This document shows positions 17,144 to 24,518 of a DNA stretch of 40,645 nucleotides, piece after piece. A program made the position numbers and the translations under genes. The notes beneath the pieces were generated by a model. That model saw only the letters and a list, made by a program, of their open reading frames with translations, was not told where the DNA came from and did not search any database. The stretch's first letter is position 1. Every line of letters starts with the position of its first letter. Location of the stretch: positions 1 to 40,645 of the forward strand of contig SVEJ01000028.1 in the NCBI GenBank assembly GCA_015057435.1. Reading direction: 5' to 3'. This stretch comes from Lachnospiraceae bacterium (GTDB lineage Bacteria > Bacillota > Clostridia > Lachnospirales > Lachnospiraceae).

Positions 17144-17686
17144 ATGGCAAAGTATGTATGTAGTGTATGTGGTTATGTTCACGAGGGAGATTCAGCACCA
17201 GAGCAGTGCCCAGTATGTAAGGTGGGTCCAGAGAAGTTTACAAAGCAGTCAGATGAGAAGTCTTGGGCTGCAGAGCATGTGGTAGGAGTAGCACAAGGTG
17301 TTCGTGAAGATATTCTTATGGATTTGAGAGCAAACTTTGAGGCTGAGTGTTCAGAGGTTGGTATGTATCTTGCAATGGCAAGAGTTGCTCATAGAGAAGG
17401 TTATCCAGAAATCGGACTTTACTGGGAGAAGGCTGCTTGGGAAGAGGCAGAGCATGCTGCTAAGTTTGCAGAGCTTTTAGGTGAAGTTGTAACAGATTCA
17501 ACAAAGAAGAATCTTGAGATGAGAGTAGATGCTGAGAATGGTGCAACAGCCGGTAAGTTTGATCTTGCTAAGAGAGCAAAGGAATTGAACTTAGACGCTA
17601 TCCATGACACTGTTCATGAAATGGCTAGAGACGAGGCAAGACACGGAAAGGCATTTGAAGGACTTCTCAACCGTTATTTTAACTAA
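17144..17686 (+). CDS. Reverse rubrerythrin (rubredoxin domain at the N-terminus)
   Basis: An NADH-linked peroxidase component that reduces hydrogen peroxide and, with partners, oxygen in anaerobes. In the 180 residues the rubredoxin-like iron site comes first (Cys6, Cys9, Cys22, Cys25 in [10 protein letters not shown] and CPVC), followed by a ferritin-like di-iron domain with [22 protein letters not shown] and [12 protein letters not shown]. Classical rubrerythrin has the opposite order; the reverse order is known from Clostridium acetobutylicum. Its proline codons are all CCA, whereas neighbours favour CCG, pointing to strong expression. AAAAGGAG precedes the ATG. It forms a single-gene unit with its own promoter, PerR-like box and terminator. 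Confidence 0.94.
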   Translation: MAKYVCSVCGYVHEGDSAPEQCPVCKVGPEKFTKQSDEKSWAAEHVVGVAQGVREDILMDLRANFEAECSEVGMYLAMARVAHREGYPEIGLYWEKAAWEEAEHAAKFAELLGEVVTDSTKKNLEMRVDAENGATAGKFDLAKRAKELNLDAIHDTVHEMARDEARHGKAFEGLLNRYFN

Positions 17687-17709
17687 TATCTGATTGAAGA
17701 ATTACCTGA

Positions 17710-17745
17710 GATGTGCTATCGTAACGATAGCACATCTTTTGTTTT
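17710..17745 (+). terminator. Rho-independent terminator of rubrerythrin
   Basis: GATGTGCTATCG and CGATAGCACATC form a perfect 12-bp stem with a TAA loop, followed by TTTTGTTTT. The next gene's ribosome binding site (GGGGTGA) begins directly after the T-run. Confidence 0.9.
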
Positions 17746-17756
17746 GGGGTGATTTT

Positions 17757-18095
17757 ATGAAGAAAAAAACAACAGCGTTATTATGTGTAGGAATTCCACT
17801 GATTGTTGCAGTTGGTCTCGTAATCGCTTTTGGTATTGCTTGTATTTTAGAATTTCCAACCAATAGAGGTATTATATATTCTATATTTGCCTTTATATCA
17901 ATAATCGGTTCGATGTTAGTTCCCATCCCTAGCATCGCATCTTCAATTGTAGGAATCATAAGTGCTGCAAAACTAAGAAAACAAGGCGAAAAAACAGTAT
18001 ACTTAATTTTGATTGGCATATTAAATATTGTTGTTTCGTTCGTTGTTGAAATATTTTGGTTATATGCTATTTTTGTCGGTGGTGCTAGTGTTTAA
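17757..18095 (+). CDS. Small integral membrane protein, unknown function
   Basis: I do not recognise this family. The 112 residues hold a short basic N-terminus (MKKKTT), then about three transmembrane helices: ALLCVGIPLIVAVGLVIAFG, a central hydrophobic stretch through IGSMLVPIPSIASSIVGII, and ILIGILNIVVSFVVEIFWLY. The loop AAKLRKQGEK is positively charged and so probably cytoplasmic. I chose ATG 17757, 7 bases after GGGGTGA; the frame runs further upstream only through the terminator hairpin. No separate promoter is seen, so expression may rely on read-through from rubrerythrin. Confidence 0.65.
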   Translation: MKKKTTALLCVGIPLIVAVGLVIAFGIACILEFPTNRGIIYSIFAFISIIGSMLVPIPSIASSIVGIISAAKLRKQGEKTVYLILIGILNIVVSFVVEIFWLYAIFVGGASV

Positions 18096-18260
18096 ATTTA
18101 TTTGAAATACAACTTTAAAAGTTATAGTGTATGTCAAGGTGTGTGATTTTGAAAAGTGGCTTGTAATATCAACCACAGTTATATTTTGGCAAGTTGAAAC
18201 AAACTATATTCTTTTTTTGTGCAAAATGTCATGAATTGTCTTTTTTTTTGTCGAATTGCT

Positions 18261-18340
18261 TGTAAATACTAGAGAAAATGTTTGAAAAAGTTGCAAAAGC
18301 AAAAAAATTAATGTAGTATTTACATTGTAAATTTGCAACT
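18261..18340 (+). promoter_or_regulatory. Promoter with nested palindromes ahead of the H1-like gene
   Basis: The 297 bases between the small membrane protein and the H1-like gene hold no gene. Within them, TTGCAA (18291-18296), 17 bases and TAGTAT (18314-18319) make a plausible promoter. Around it lie three symmetric elements: TGTAAATACTA (18261-18271) with its exact complement TAGTATTTACA (18314-18324); AGTTGCAAA (18289-18297) with TTTGCAACT (18332-18340); and a 7-1-7 perfect palindrome ATTTACA-T-TGTAAAT (18318-18332). The last overlaps the -10 box and the expected start, where a repressor would act. The rest of the gap is T-rich with no recognised element. Confidence 0.55.
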
Positions 18341-18392
18341 TGAGGATTTTACATACATTATTATTTATTGTACAAATGGAGGAAAGATTACA

Positions 18393-18899
18393 ATGGCAAC
18401 TAAGAAATCAACAGCAGAACAGGTTAAAGTAGCAATGGCTAAGGTAGAGGCAGCTAAGGCAGCAGAGGCAGCTAAGACAGAGAAGGCTCCAGCTAAGAAG
18501 ACAGCAGCTAAGAAGACAACAACAAAGGCAGCAGCAGAGAAGAAGGAAGCTCCTGCTAAGGCAACTGCAACAAAGGCAGCAGCAGAGAAGAAGGCTCCTG
18601 CTAAGACAGCAGCTAAGAAGACAACAACAAAGGCAGCAGCAGAGAAGAAGGCAGCTCCTGCTAAGACAACTGCAACAAAGACAGCAGCTAAGAAGGCTCC
18701 TGCTAAGAAAGCAACTGTTAAGGCTACTCAGACTGTAGTAATTCAGGCTTGTGGCTATGAAGTGACTGCAGCAGATGTTACAGCTAAAGTTGTAGATATC
18801 GTTGGTAAGAAAGTGAAAGAGCTTAATATTTATGTGAAGCCTGAAGAAGGTATGGTATACTATACAGCAGACGGCGAGCAGGGAAGCGTAGCTTTATAA
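18393..18899 (+). CDS. Lys/Ala-rich histone H1-like protein with C-terminal DUF6465-type domain
   Basis: A 168-residue basic protein. Residues 1-112 are almost only Lys, Ala, Thr, Pro and Glu, in repeats such as KTAAKKTTTKAAAEKK (36-51, repeated at 71-86) and APAK, like eukaryotic H1 tails and bacterial Hc1/Hc2 and HU-tail proteins; this part should bind DNA or RNA non-specifically. Residues 113-168 form a small folded domain with IQACGYEVTAADV and LNIYVKPEEGMVYYT, which I recognise as DUF6465-like. ATG 18393 follows GGAGGAAAG. Codons are those of a highly expressed gene (CCT/CCA for proline, GCA/GCT for alanine). It appears monocistronic. A nucleoid or RNA-binding role is inferred from composition. 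Confidence 0.8.
   Translation: MATKKSTAEQVKVAMAKVEAAKAAEAAKTEKAPAKKTAAKKTTTKAAAEKKEAPAKATATKAAAEKKAPAKTAAKKTTTKAAAEKKAAPAKTTATKTAAKKAPAKKATVKATQTVVIQACGYEVTAADVTAKVVDIVGKKVKELNIYVKPEEGMVYYTADGEQGSVAL
18501..18650 (+). repeat. Direct repeat inside the H1-like gene, 105-bp period
   Basis: A 45-base segment at 18501-18545 is repeated exactly at 18606-18650, an offset of 105 bases or 35 codons, so the frame is kept. Shorter AAGAAGAC and GCAGCAGAG runs fill the gap. Such exact repeats allow the tail to change length by slippage or recombination. Confidence 0.85.
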
Positions 18900-18933
18900 G
18901 ATTTCTATAACGGATAGGATGATTTATTTTTAG

Positions 18934-18963
18934 CAATGCATCGGAGAATCCTCCGATGCATTG
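18934..18963 (+). terminator. Terminator hairpin after the H1-like gene
   Basis: CAATGCATCGGAG and CTCCGATGCATTG form a perfect 13-bp stem with an AATC loop, followed by TTGTATT. The stem is strong but the T-run weak, and the next gene's GGAGGA lies only 10 bases beyond it, so partial read-through is likely. Confidence 0.75.
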
Positions 18964-18984
18964 TTGTATTATGGAGGAATGTAC

Positions 18985-19899
18985 ATGAACAGAAAATTAT
19001 TAAAAGACAATGCGAAGATTGCATTAAAGCGAAACTTTTGGCTAGTTATGCTTGTAGTATTAGTAGCACAGTTTTTGGGAGTAAGTGACGTTGGCGCAAC
19101 AAGTGGTGGTAGCGGTGGCTCGGGTTATACCGGCTCGTCGAATTCATTTGATAAAGATAATAAGGATGACAGCGATTCGGGTGATGATTGGGGAAGCACA
19201 TATAATAATCAGAGTATGCAACAGATGTCGTATGAGGACTTCTTTTCTGATTCGTATATGCCACAGATTCCGGAAGCACTCACGACTGCACTTGCCGCAG
19301 GAACAGTTGCTGTTGTCATAGGAATCTGTATTGTAGTGATTTTAATTTCAATTCTAATTACCACATTTTTGACGAATCCGATTCAGGTTGGATATAGAAG
19401 ATTCTTTATGTTGAATAGATTGGGAAAAGGTAAATTTGTTGATTTGTTTTCAGCATTTGCACCGAATTATCTCAATGTTGTAAAAGGTATGTTTACTACA
19501 AGTTTGATTATCTTTGGATGGACAATGTTATTTATCATACCTGGTATTATTGCATCGTATCGCTATTTCTTTGTACCATTTTTACTTGCAGAGAATCCAA
19601 CAATGTCAGGTACAAGAGCGAGAGAAATTAGTGCACAGATGACGGATGGATATAAGTTTAAGATTTTTGTATTAGGTTTATCTTTTATTGGTTGGCAAAT
19701 ATTGGCATTTCTCCTTGCAGTTCCCGCAGCATTACTTACATGTTGCTTTATGGGAATCGGAGCAATGCTTGTCTACTGTCCGCTTGGAGGATATGTAAGT
19801 GCGACTTATGCAGAGCTTTATGAAGAAAGAAGAGAGTATGCAATGTGCGTTAATATTACGAACAATACAGAATTAGTAGGTTTTGAAACACAGGAATAA
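18985..19899 (+). CDS. DUF975-family integral membrane protein
   Basis: A 304-residue membrane protein of unknown function. The N-terminus MNRKLLKDNAKIALKRNFW and the later IIPGIIASYRYFFVPFLLAE, AREISAQMTDGYK and LSFIGWQILAFLL are typical of DUF975 proteins. Between the first helix (about 18-34) and the second (about 112-135) lies a Gly/Ser/Asp-rich, probably extracytoplasmic loop (GGSGGSGYTGSSNS, then DKDNKDDSDSGDDW), longer than usual. I chose ATG 18985, 6 bases after GGAGGA. It lies directly behind a terminator hairpin and 18 bases before proC, so it heads the DUF975-proC-AIM24 unit. Confidence 0.82.
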   Translation: MNRKLLKDNAKIALKRNFWLVMLVVLVAQFLGVSDVGATSGGSGGSGYTGSSNSFDKDNKDDSDSGDDWGSTYNNQSMQQMSYEDFFSDSYMPQIPEALTTALAAGTVAVVIGICIVVILISILITTFLTNPIQVGYRRFFMLNRLGKGKFVDLFSAFAPNYLNVVKGMFTTSLIIFGWTMLFIIPGIIASYRYFFVPFLLAENPTMSGTRAREISAQMTDGYKFKIFVLGLSFIGWQILAFLLAVPAALLTCCFMGIGAMLVYCPLGGYVSATYAELYEERREYAMCVNITNNTELVGFETQE

Positions 19900-19917
19900 T
19901 CTAAGGAGGACGAAGAG

Positions 19918-20712
19918 ATGGAAATAGGTTTTATCGGTTGTGGCAATATGGCCAATGCGATTATGAAGGGTATTATTAATAATCATTTGGTTCCTGCTAG
20001 TGAAATTATCGGTTCGGATTTATCTACTGACAGTTTGAACAAAGTGAAGGATGAACTTGGAATTCATGTGACAACAGATAATAAGGAAGTTGTAAAGAGC
20101 TCAGAAGTCATCTTTTTGTCCGTAAAACCGCAATTTTATAAGAGCGTAATTGCGGAGATTAAAGATTTAATAAAAGATTCACAGATTGTTGTTACTATTG
20201 CACCGGGAAAAACAATGGAGTGGTTGGAGACGAAGTTTGGAAAGCAAGTGAAAATCATTCGTTCCATGCCAAATACACCGGCGTTAGTAGGTGAAGGTAT
20301 CACAGCTGCATGCTGTAATCAGTATGTTACCAAAAAAGAATTAGACTATGTTGTCAGTATCTTGAAAGGGTTTGGTAAATGCGAGGTATTACCGGAACAT
20401 CTTATGGATGTGGTAGTATCTGTGAGCGGAAGTTCACCGGCATACGTATTTATGTTCATCGAAGCAATGGCAGATGCAGCTGTTGCAGATGGTATGCCAA
20501 GAGCTTTAGCATATGAATTCGCAGCGCAGGCAGTATTAGGAAGTGCGAAGATGGTACTTGAAACCGGTAAGCATCCGGCAGAGTTAAAGGATATGGTTTG
20601 CTCACCGGGAGGAACAACAATTGAAGCAGTACGTGTTTTAGAACAAAAAGGAATGCGTAGTGCGGTGATAGAGGCAATGAAAGCATGTACGAAGAAGGCA
20701 AAGGGCATGTAA
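19918..20712 (+). CDS. proC: Pyrroline-5-carboxylate reductase
   Basis: The final step of proline synthesis, reducing 1-pyrroline-5-carboxylate with NAD(P)H. The 264-residue protein starts with the Rossmann motif GFIGCGNMANAIMKGI and has the SVKPQFYK, RSMPNTPALVGEG and SGSSPAYVFMFIEAMADAAV blocks characteristic of ProC, with the C-terminal SPGGTTIEAVRVLE. AAGGAGGACG precedes the ATG. No other proline gene is nearby; its neighbours are a membrane protein and an AIM24 protein 12 bases downstream. Confidence 0.96.
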   Translation: MEIGFIGCGNMANAIMKGIINNHLVPASEIIGSDLSTDSLNKVKDELGIHVTTDNKEVVKSSEVIFLSVKPQFYKSVIAEIKDLIKDSQIVVTIAPGKTMEWLETKFGKQVKIIRSMPNTPALVGEGITAACCNQYVTKKELDYVVSILKGFGKCEVLPEHLMDVVVSVSGSSPAYVFMFIEAMADAAVADGMPRALAYEFAAQAVLGSAKMVLETGKHPAELKDMVCSPGGTTIEAVRVLEQKGMRSAVIEAMKACTKKAKGM

Positions 20713-20724
20713 GGAGGAGAGGCT

Positions 20725-21405
20725 ATGCAATTTGAATTGATTGGAAACACAGTGCCTGCTGTTGAGGTAACACTTAACAGAGGTGAGGGAATGTACAGCC
20801 AGAGTGGTGGTATGATCTGGCAGACAGAAGGTATTGAAATGAAGACGAATACCAAAGGTGGCTTGATGAAAGGTCTTGGCAGAATGTTGGCAGGTGAGTC
20901 ATTATTTATGGCTACATATACTGCAACAACAGATGGTGCGAAGATTGCATTTGGTTCTACGGTACCGGGCAATATTGTGCCGGTAGATTTGACAGGAACA
21001 CCTGGTCTTATCGCGCAGAAGAAAGCGTTTCTATGTGCACAGGAAGGTATTGACGTTTCTATGGCATTTACAAAAAAGGTTGGAGCAGGATTGTTCGGTG
21101 GAGAAGGCTTTATCTTGCAGAACATTAGCGGTAACGGATATGCATTTTTAGAAGTTGATGGCGATCAGGTTATCAAAGAGTTAGCTCCGGGTGAAGTGAT
21201 TAAGGTAGATACCGGAAATGTAGTTGCATTTGAAAGAACTGTACAATATGAGATTGAAACAGTAAAGGGTCTCGGTAACATTGTGTTTGGTGGAGAAGGC
21301 TTATTCTTAACAAAGCTTGTGGGACCTGGTAAGGTAATATTACAGACACAGAACTTTAATGAGTTTGCAGGTAGAATTATTTCGATGATGCCAAGCAGAA
21401 GTTAA
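20725..21405 (+). CDS. AIM24 family (TIGR00266-type) protein
   Basis: A 226-residue all-beta protein of the AIM24/TIGR00266 family; function in bacteria is unknown, while the yeast member is mitochondrial. Visible marks are VEVTLNRGEGMYSQSGGMIW, KGGLMKGLGRMLAGES, GEGFILQNISGNG, and the near repeat VFGGEGLFLTKLVGPGKV, giving Gly-rich turns at regular spacing. It has no signal peptide or membrane helix. AAGGAGGAGAGG precedes the ATG. It follows proC by 12 bases and ends at a strong terminator. Confidence 0.88.
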   Translation: MQFELIGNTVPAVEVTLNRGEGMYSQSGGMIWQTEGIEMKTNTKGGLMKGLGRMLAGESLFMATYTATTDGAKIAFGSTVPGNIVPVDLTGTPGLIAQKKAFLCAQEGIDVSMAFTKKVGAGLFGGEGFILQNISGNGYAFLEVDGDQVIKELAPGEVIKVDTGNVVAFERTVQYEIETVKGLGNIVFGGEGLFLTKLVGPGKVILQTQNFNEFAGRIISMMPSRS

Positions 21406-21417
21406 TATAACAATAAG

Positions 21418-21448
21418 AAAGAAGGAGAAGATATTCTCCTTCTTTTTT
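21418..21448 (+). terminator. Rho-independent terminator of the proC-AIM24 unit
   Basis: AAAGAAGGAGAA and TTCTCCTTCTTT form a 12-bp stem with a GATA loop, running into a six-base T-run. Confidence 0.88.
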
Positions 21449-21487
21449 ATCCTGAAATAGGCAATAGTATTTGAGGCGAAAATTTGT

Positions 21488-21504
21488 TATACTTAGGAAG
21501 TATA
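21488..21504. promoter_or_regulatory. Inverted repeat upstream of clpX-like gene
   Basis: TATACT-TAGGA-AGTATA is a perfect 6-5-6 inverted repeat 33 bases before the clpX start codon; its arms resemble -10 boxes. No good -35 box lies at proper spacing and no CtsR heptad repeat is seen. It may be part of the promoter or an operator. Confidence 0.3.
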
Positions 21505-21536
21505 CTAGTGAAAAGGAAGACAGTTTGGAGGATATT

Positions 21537-23012
21537 ATGACAGACGATTTAGATTTTAGAGAAGAAGTGCTAGATGATGAAACAATGATGGATGAAACAG
21601 TATCAGATAAAGAGACATCTGACAAAAAAACATCTGACAAGAAGACTGAGAAAGATGATGATGAATATGAAAAGTATTGCTACCTTTGCAGACGTCCGGA
21701 GTCGCAAGTAGGTAAGCTTATCTATATGCCAAGTAATATTAACATTTGCCAGGATTGTATGCAAAAGACGTTTGATAGTTTTGCAGGTGGAGGCATGCAA
21801 TTTATGGATATGTCTAATATGCCGAATATGAGCATGAATCAGTTCATGCCGGTAGATGATATTCCAAAGTCTCAAAAGGTCAAGAAAAAGAAACCGAAGG
21901 AAAAGAAGAAAGAAGAGCCGGAACTTACGTTAAGTACAATTCCTGCACCGCATGAGATGAAAGCATTGTTAGATGATTATGTGATTGGTCAGGAACATGC
22001 GAAAAAGGTAATTGCAGTTGCGGTCTATAATCACTATAAGCGTGTACTTACCGATAGCATGGATGATATTGAGATAGAAAAATCGAATATGCTTATGGTA
22101 GGTCCGACTGGTTCGGGAAAGACATATCTTGTGAAGACAATTGCAAGAATTTTGAATGTGCCGTTAGCAATCACGGATGCAACAACATTAACGGAAGCAG
22201 GCTATATCGGTGATGATGTAGAAAGTGTGCTTTCTAAGTTGTTGGCAGCTGCTGACAATGATGTGGAAAAAGCAGAACGTGGTATTGTCTTTATAGATGA
22301 GATTGATAAGATTGCGAAGAAACGTAATACGAATTCAAGAGATGTAAGCGGAGAGGCTGTACAACAAGGCTTGTTAAAGCTATTAGAAGGTGCGGAAGTG
22401 GAAGTGCCGGTTGGTTCAGGAAGCAAGAATGCCATGACACCATTGACTACAATGAATACAAGGAATATCTTGTTTATCTGTGGTGGTGCATTTCCTGATA
22501 TAGAAGACATTATCAAGGCACGTCTGAATAAGCAGTCATCAATCGGATTTCGTGCAGATTTGAAAGATAAATATGACGAAGATAGCAATATCTTGCAAAA
22601 AGTCACGGTTGAGGACCTTAGAGAATTCGGTATGATTCCGGAATTCTTAGGACGTCTGCCGGTTCTATATTCACTAGAGAGCTTGAACGAAGATATGATG
22701 GTACAGATTTTGAAGGAGCCAAAGAATGCGATTTTGAAGCAGTACCAGAAGTTATTGGCACTTGACGGTGTTGACCTAAGATTTGATGACAGTGCATATC
22801 ATGAAATTGCAAAGCGTGCAATGGAGAAGAAGATGGGAGCTCGAGCCCTTCGTGCAATTATTGAAGAATTCATGTTGGACATTATGTACCAGATACCAAG
22901 AGATGATTCTATTGGACGCGTTACAATTACAGGGGCGTACATTAACGGAACGGGAGGTCCGATTTTGGAAATGAGAGGCGTATTGGCATTAGAACAGGAA
23001 GAGAATGAATAA
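21537..23012 (+). CDS. clpX: ClpX-type AAA+ unfoldase with acidic N-terminal extension
   Basis: An ATP-dependent unfoldase that feeds substrates to ClpP. The 491 residues are longer than the usual 410-430. Before the zinc-binding domain (Cys48, Cys51, Cys71, Cys74) there is an acidic/charged extension with SDKETSDKKTSDKKTEKDDD. The linker to the AAA+ core is Met-rich (FMDMSNMPNMSMNQFM, about 89-104), then basic. The core has Walker A GPTGSGKT (189-196), pore loop GYIGDD, Walker B FIDEIDKI, and the ClpP-docking IGF tripeptide. I chose ATG 21537, which follows TTGGAGG. No clpP, tig or lon is adjacent, so this may be a second paralogue. Confidence 0.9.
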   Translation: MTDDLDFREEVLDDETMMDETVSDKETSDKKTSDKKTEKDDDEYEKYCYLCRRPESQVGKLIYMPSNINICQDCMQKTFDSFAGGGMQFMDMSNMPNMSMNQFMPVDDIPKSQKVKKKKPKEKKKEEPELTLSTIPAPHEMKALLDDYVIGQEHAKKVIAVAVYNHYKRVLTDSMDDIEIEKSNMLMVGPTGSGKTYLVKTIARILNVPLAITDATTLTEAGYIGDDVESVLSKLLAAADNDVEKAERGIVFIDEIDKIAKKRNTNSRDVSGEAVQQGLLKLLEGAEVEVPVGSGSKNAMTPLTTMNTRNILFICGGAFPDIEDIIKARLNKQSSIGFRADLKDKYDEDSNILQKVTVEDLREFGMIPEFLGRLPVLYSLESLNEDMMVQILKEPKNAILKQYQKLLALDGVDLRFDDSAYHEIAKRAMEKKMGARALRAIIEEFMLDIMYQIPRDDSIGRVTITGAYINGTGGPILEMRGVLALEQEENE

Positions 23013-23058
23013 TGTATACGCATTTCGGAGAAAATGATAGCAACTAGGAGGAAATGTA

Positions 23059-24438
23059 ATGGATAGAAAGAATGCATGGAAAGATTATGATAAAAAAGAG
23101 ATAAAAGAATTAGAAAAATTGTGCAAGGAATATCGTCATTTTCTTGACAAGGGTAAAACAGAAAGAGAGTGCGTTCAGTATATTATTGGATTGGCAAAAA
23201 GCTACGGATATCAGGATTTGGATGAGATAAAAACATCCGGTAAGAAGTTAAAAACAGGTGACAAGGTATATGCCGTGAATATGAAAAAAGCAATTGCACT
23301 ATTTAATATTGGAAGTGAACCATTGGTGAATGGTATGAATATTCTGGGTGCACATATTGATTCTCCAAGAATGGACGTAAAGCAGAATCCGCTATATGAA
23401 GATACCGATTTTGCATATTTGGATACACATTATTATGGCGGAATTAAGAAATATCAGTGGGTTACTTTGCCACTCGCAATTCATGGTGTAGTAGCTAAGA
23501 AAAATGGAGAAGTAATTGATATTGTAATCGGTGAAGATGAAAAAGATCCAATCTTTTGTGTTACGGATCTTTTGATTCATCTTGCCGGAGAACAGATGGA
23601 GAAAAAGGCGAATAAGGTTGTAGAAGGCGAACAGTTAGATGTTTTGATAGGTAGCCGACCTTTGCAGGATGAAGAAAAAGAACCTGTGAAGAAGATGGTT
23701 TTATCTCTTCTTAAGAAGAAGTATGATATTGAGGAAGAGGATTTTCTTTCAGCTGAGTTAGAAATTGTTCCTGCAGGAAAAGCGAGAAACGCCGGTTTGG
23801 ATGAGTCCATGATTATGGGTTATGGTCAGGATGACAGAGTGTGTTCTTATACGTCTGCTGCAGCGATGTTTGATATGCCTAAGGTGAAACGTACGGCATG
23901 TTGTCTGTTGGTAGACAAGGAGGAAATCGGTTCTGTTGGTGCAACCGGTATGCAATCAAAGTTCTTTGAAAATACAGTTGCAGAATTGATTGATAATATG
24001 GAAGCGTATAGTGAATTAAAGCTAAAGAGATTATTGGCTAATTCATATATGCTTTCATCAGATGTATCGGCAGCATATGACCCGAATTTTGCAAGTGTGT
24101 TTGAAAAGAAGAATGCGGCATACTTTGGACGCGGTGTTGTATTTAACAAATTTACCGGCTCGAGAGGCAAATCAGGTTCGAATGATGCCAATGCAGAGTA
24201 TATCGGAAAGTTACGCAAGATTATGGATGATAATAAGGTTGCATTTCAGACAGCAGAGCTTGGCAAAGTGGATATCGGTGGTGGCGGTACCATCGCATAT
24301 ATCTTGTCGTTATATGGTATGAATGTGATTGATAGTGGTGTTGCTGTTCTTAATATGCATGCACCATGGGAAATTACAAGTAAGGCAGATATCTATGAAG
24401 CATATAAGTCCTATAAGGCTTTTTTAAAGGATGCATAG
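23059..24438 (+). CDS. M18-family metalloaminopeptidase
   Basis: A cytoplasmic zinc aminopeptidase of the M18 (aspartyl aminopeptidase/ApeB) family that trims N-terminal, often acidic, residues from peptides. The 459-residue protein shows the metal-ligand motifs GAHIDSPRMDVK, the DLDTHYYGGIKKYQW region in the form YLDTHYYGG, DKEEIGSVGATGMQS, and the C-terminal histidine in NMHAPWE. AGGAGGAAATGTA precedes the ATG. It lies 46 bases after clpX, which suits the degradation of short peptides released by Clp. A second, shorter M18 gene lies at 31894. Confidence 0.93.
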   Translation: MDRKNAWKDYDKKEIKELEKLCKEYRHFLDKGKTERECVQYIIGLAKSYGYQDLDEIKTSGKKLKTGDKVYAVNMKKAIALFNIGSEPLVNGMNILGAHIDSPRMDVKQNPLYEDTDFAYLDTHYYGGIKKYQWVTLPLAIHGVVAKKNGEVIDIVIGEDEKDPIFCVTDLLIHLAGEQMEKKANKVVEGEQLDVLIGSRPLQDEEKEPVKKMVLSLLKKKYDIEEEDFLSAELEIVPAGKARNAGLDESMIMGYGQDDRVCSYTSAAAMFDMPKVKRTACCLLVDKEEIGSVGATGMQSKFFENTVAELIDNMEAYSELKLKRLLANSYMLSSDVSAAYDPNFASVFEKKNAAYFGRGVVFNKFTGSRGKSGSNDANAEYIGKLRKIMDDNKVAFQTAELGKVDIGGGGTIAYILSLYGMNVIDSGVAVLNMHAPWEITSKADIYEAYKSYKAFLKDA

Positions 24439-24518
24439 TTCTTCTGAAATGAAAAAACAAAAGATAAAGCCTCTGAATAAGAGGTTCATAAATATAGAAG
24501 ATGAAAGGTGGTCAGAAT

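Noticed and set aside
18501..18650. Regular repeats suggestive of a CRISPR array or VNTR
   Set aside because: The repeats are in frame within a Lys/Ala-rich coding region, have no unique spacers of fixed length, and no cas genes are nearby. They are kept as a coding repeat.
20346..21125. A 259-codon open frame on the minus strand across proC and the AIM24 gene
   Set aside because: It lies antisense to two convincing genes, is rich in Pro/Ser/Ala as expected of a mirrored frame, and has no ribosome binding site or recognisable motif.
24469..24484. Short hairpin CCTCT-GAATA-AGAGG after the first M18 gene
   Set aside because: Only 5 pairs with no T-run after it; not enough to call a terminator.
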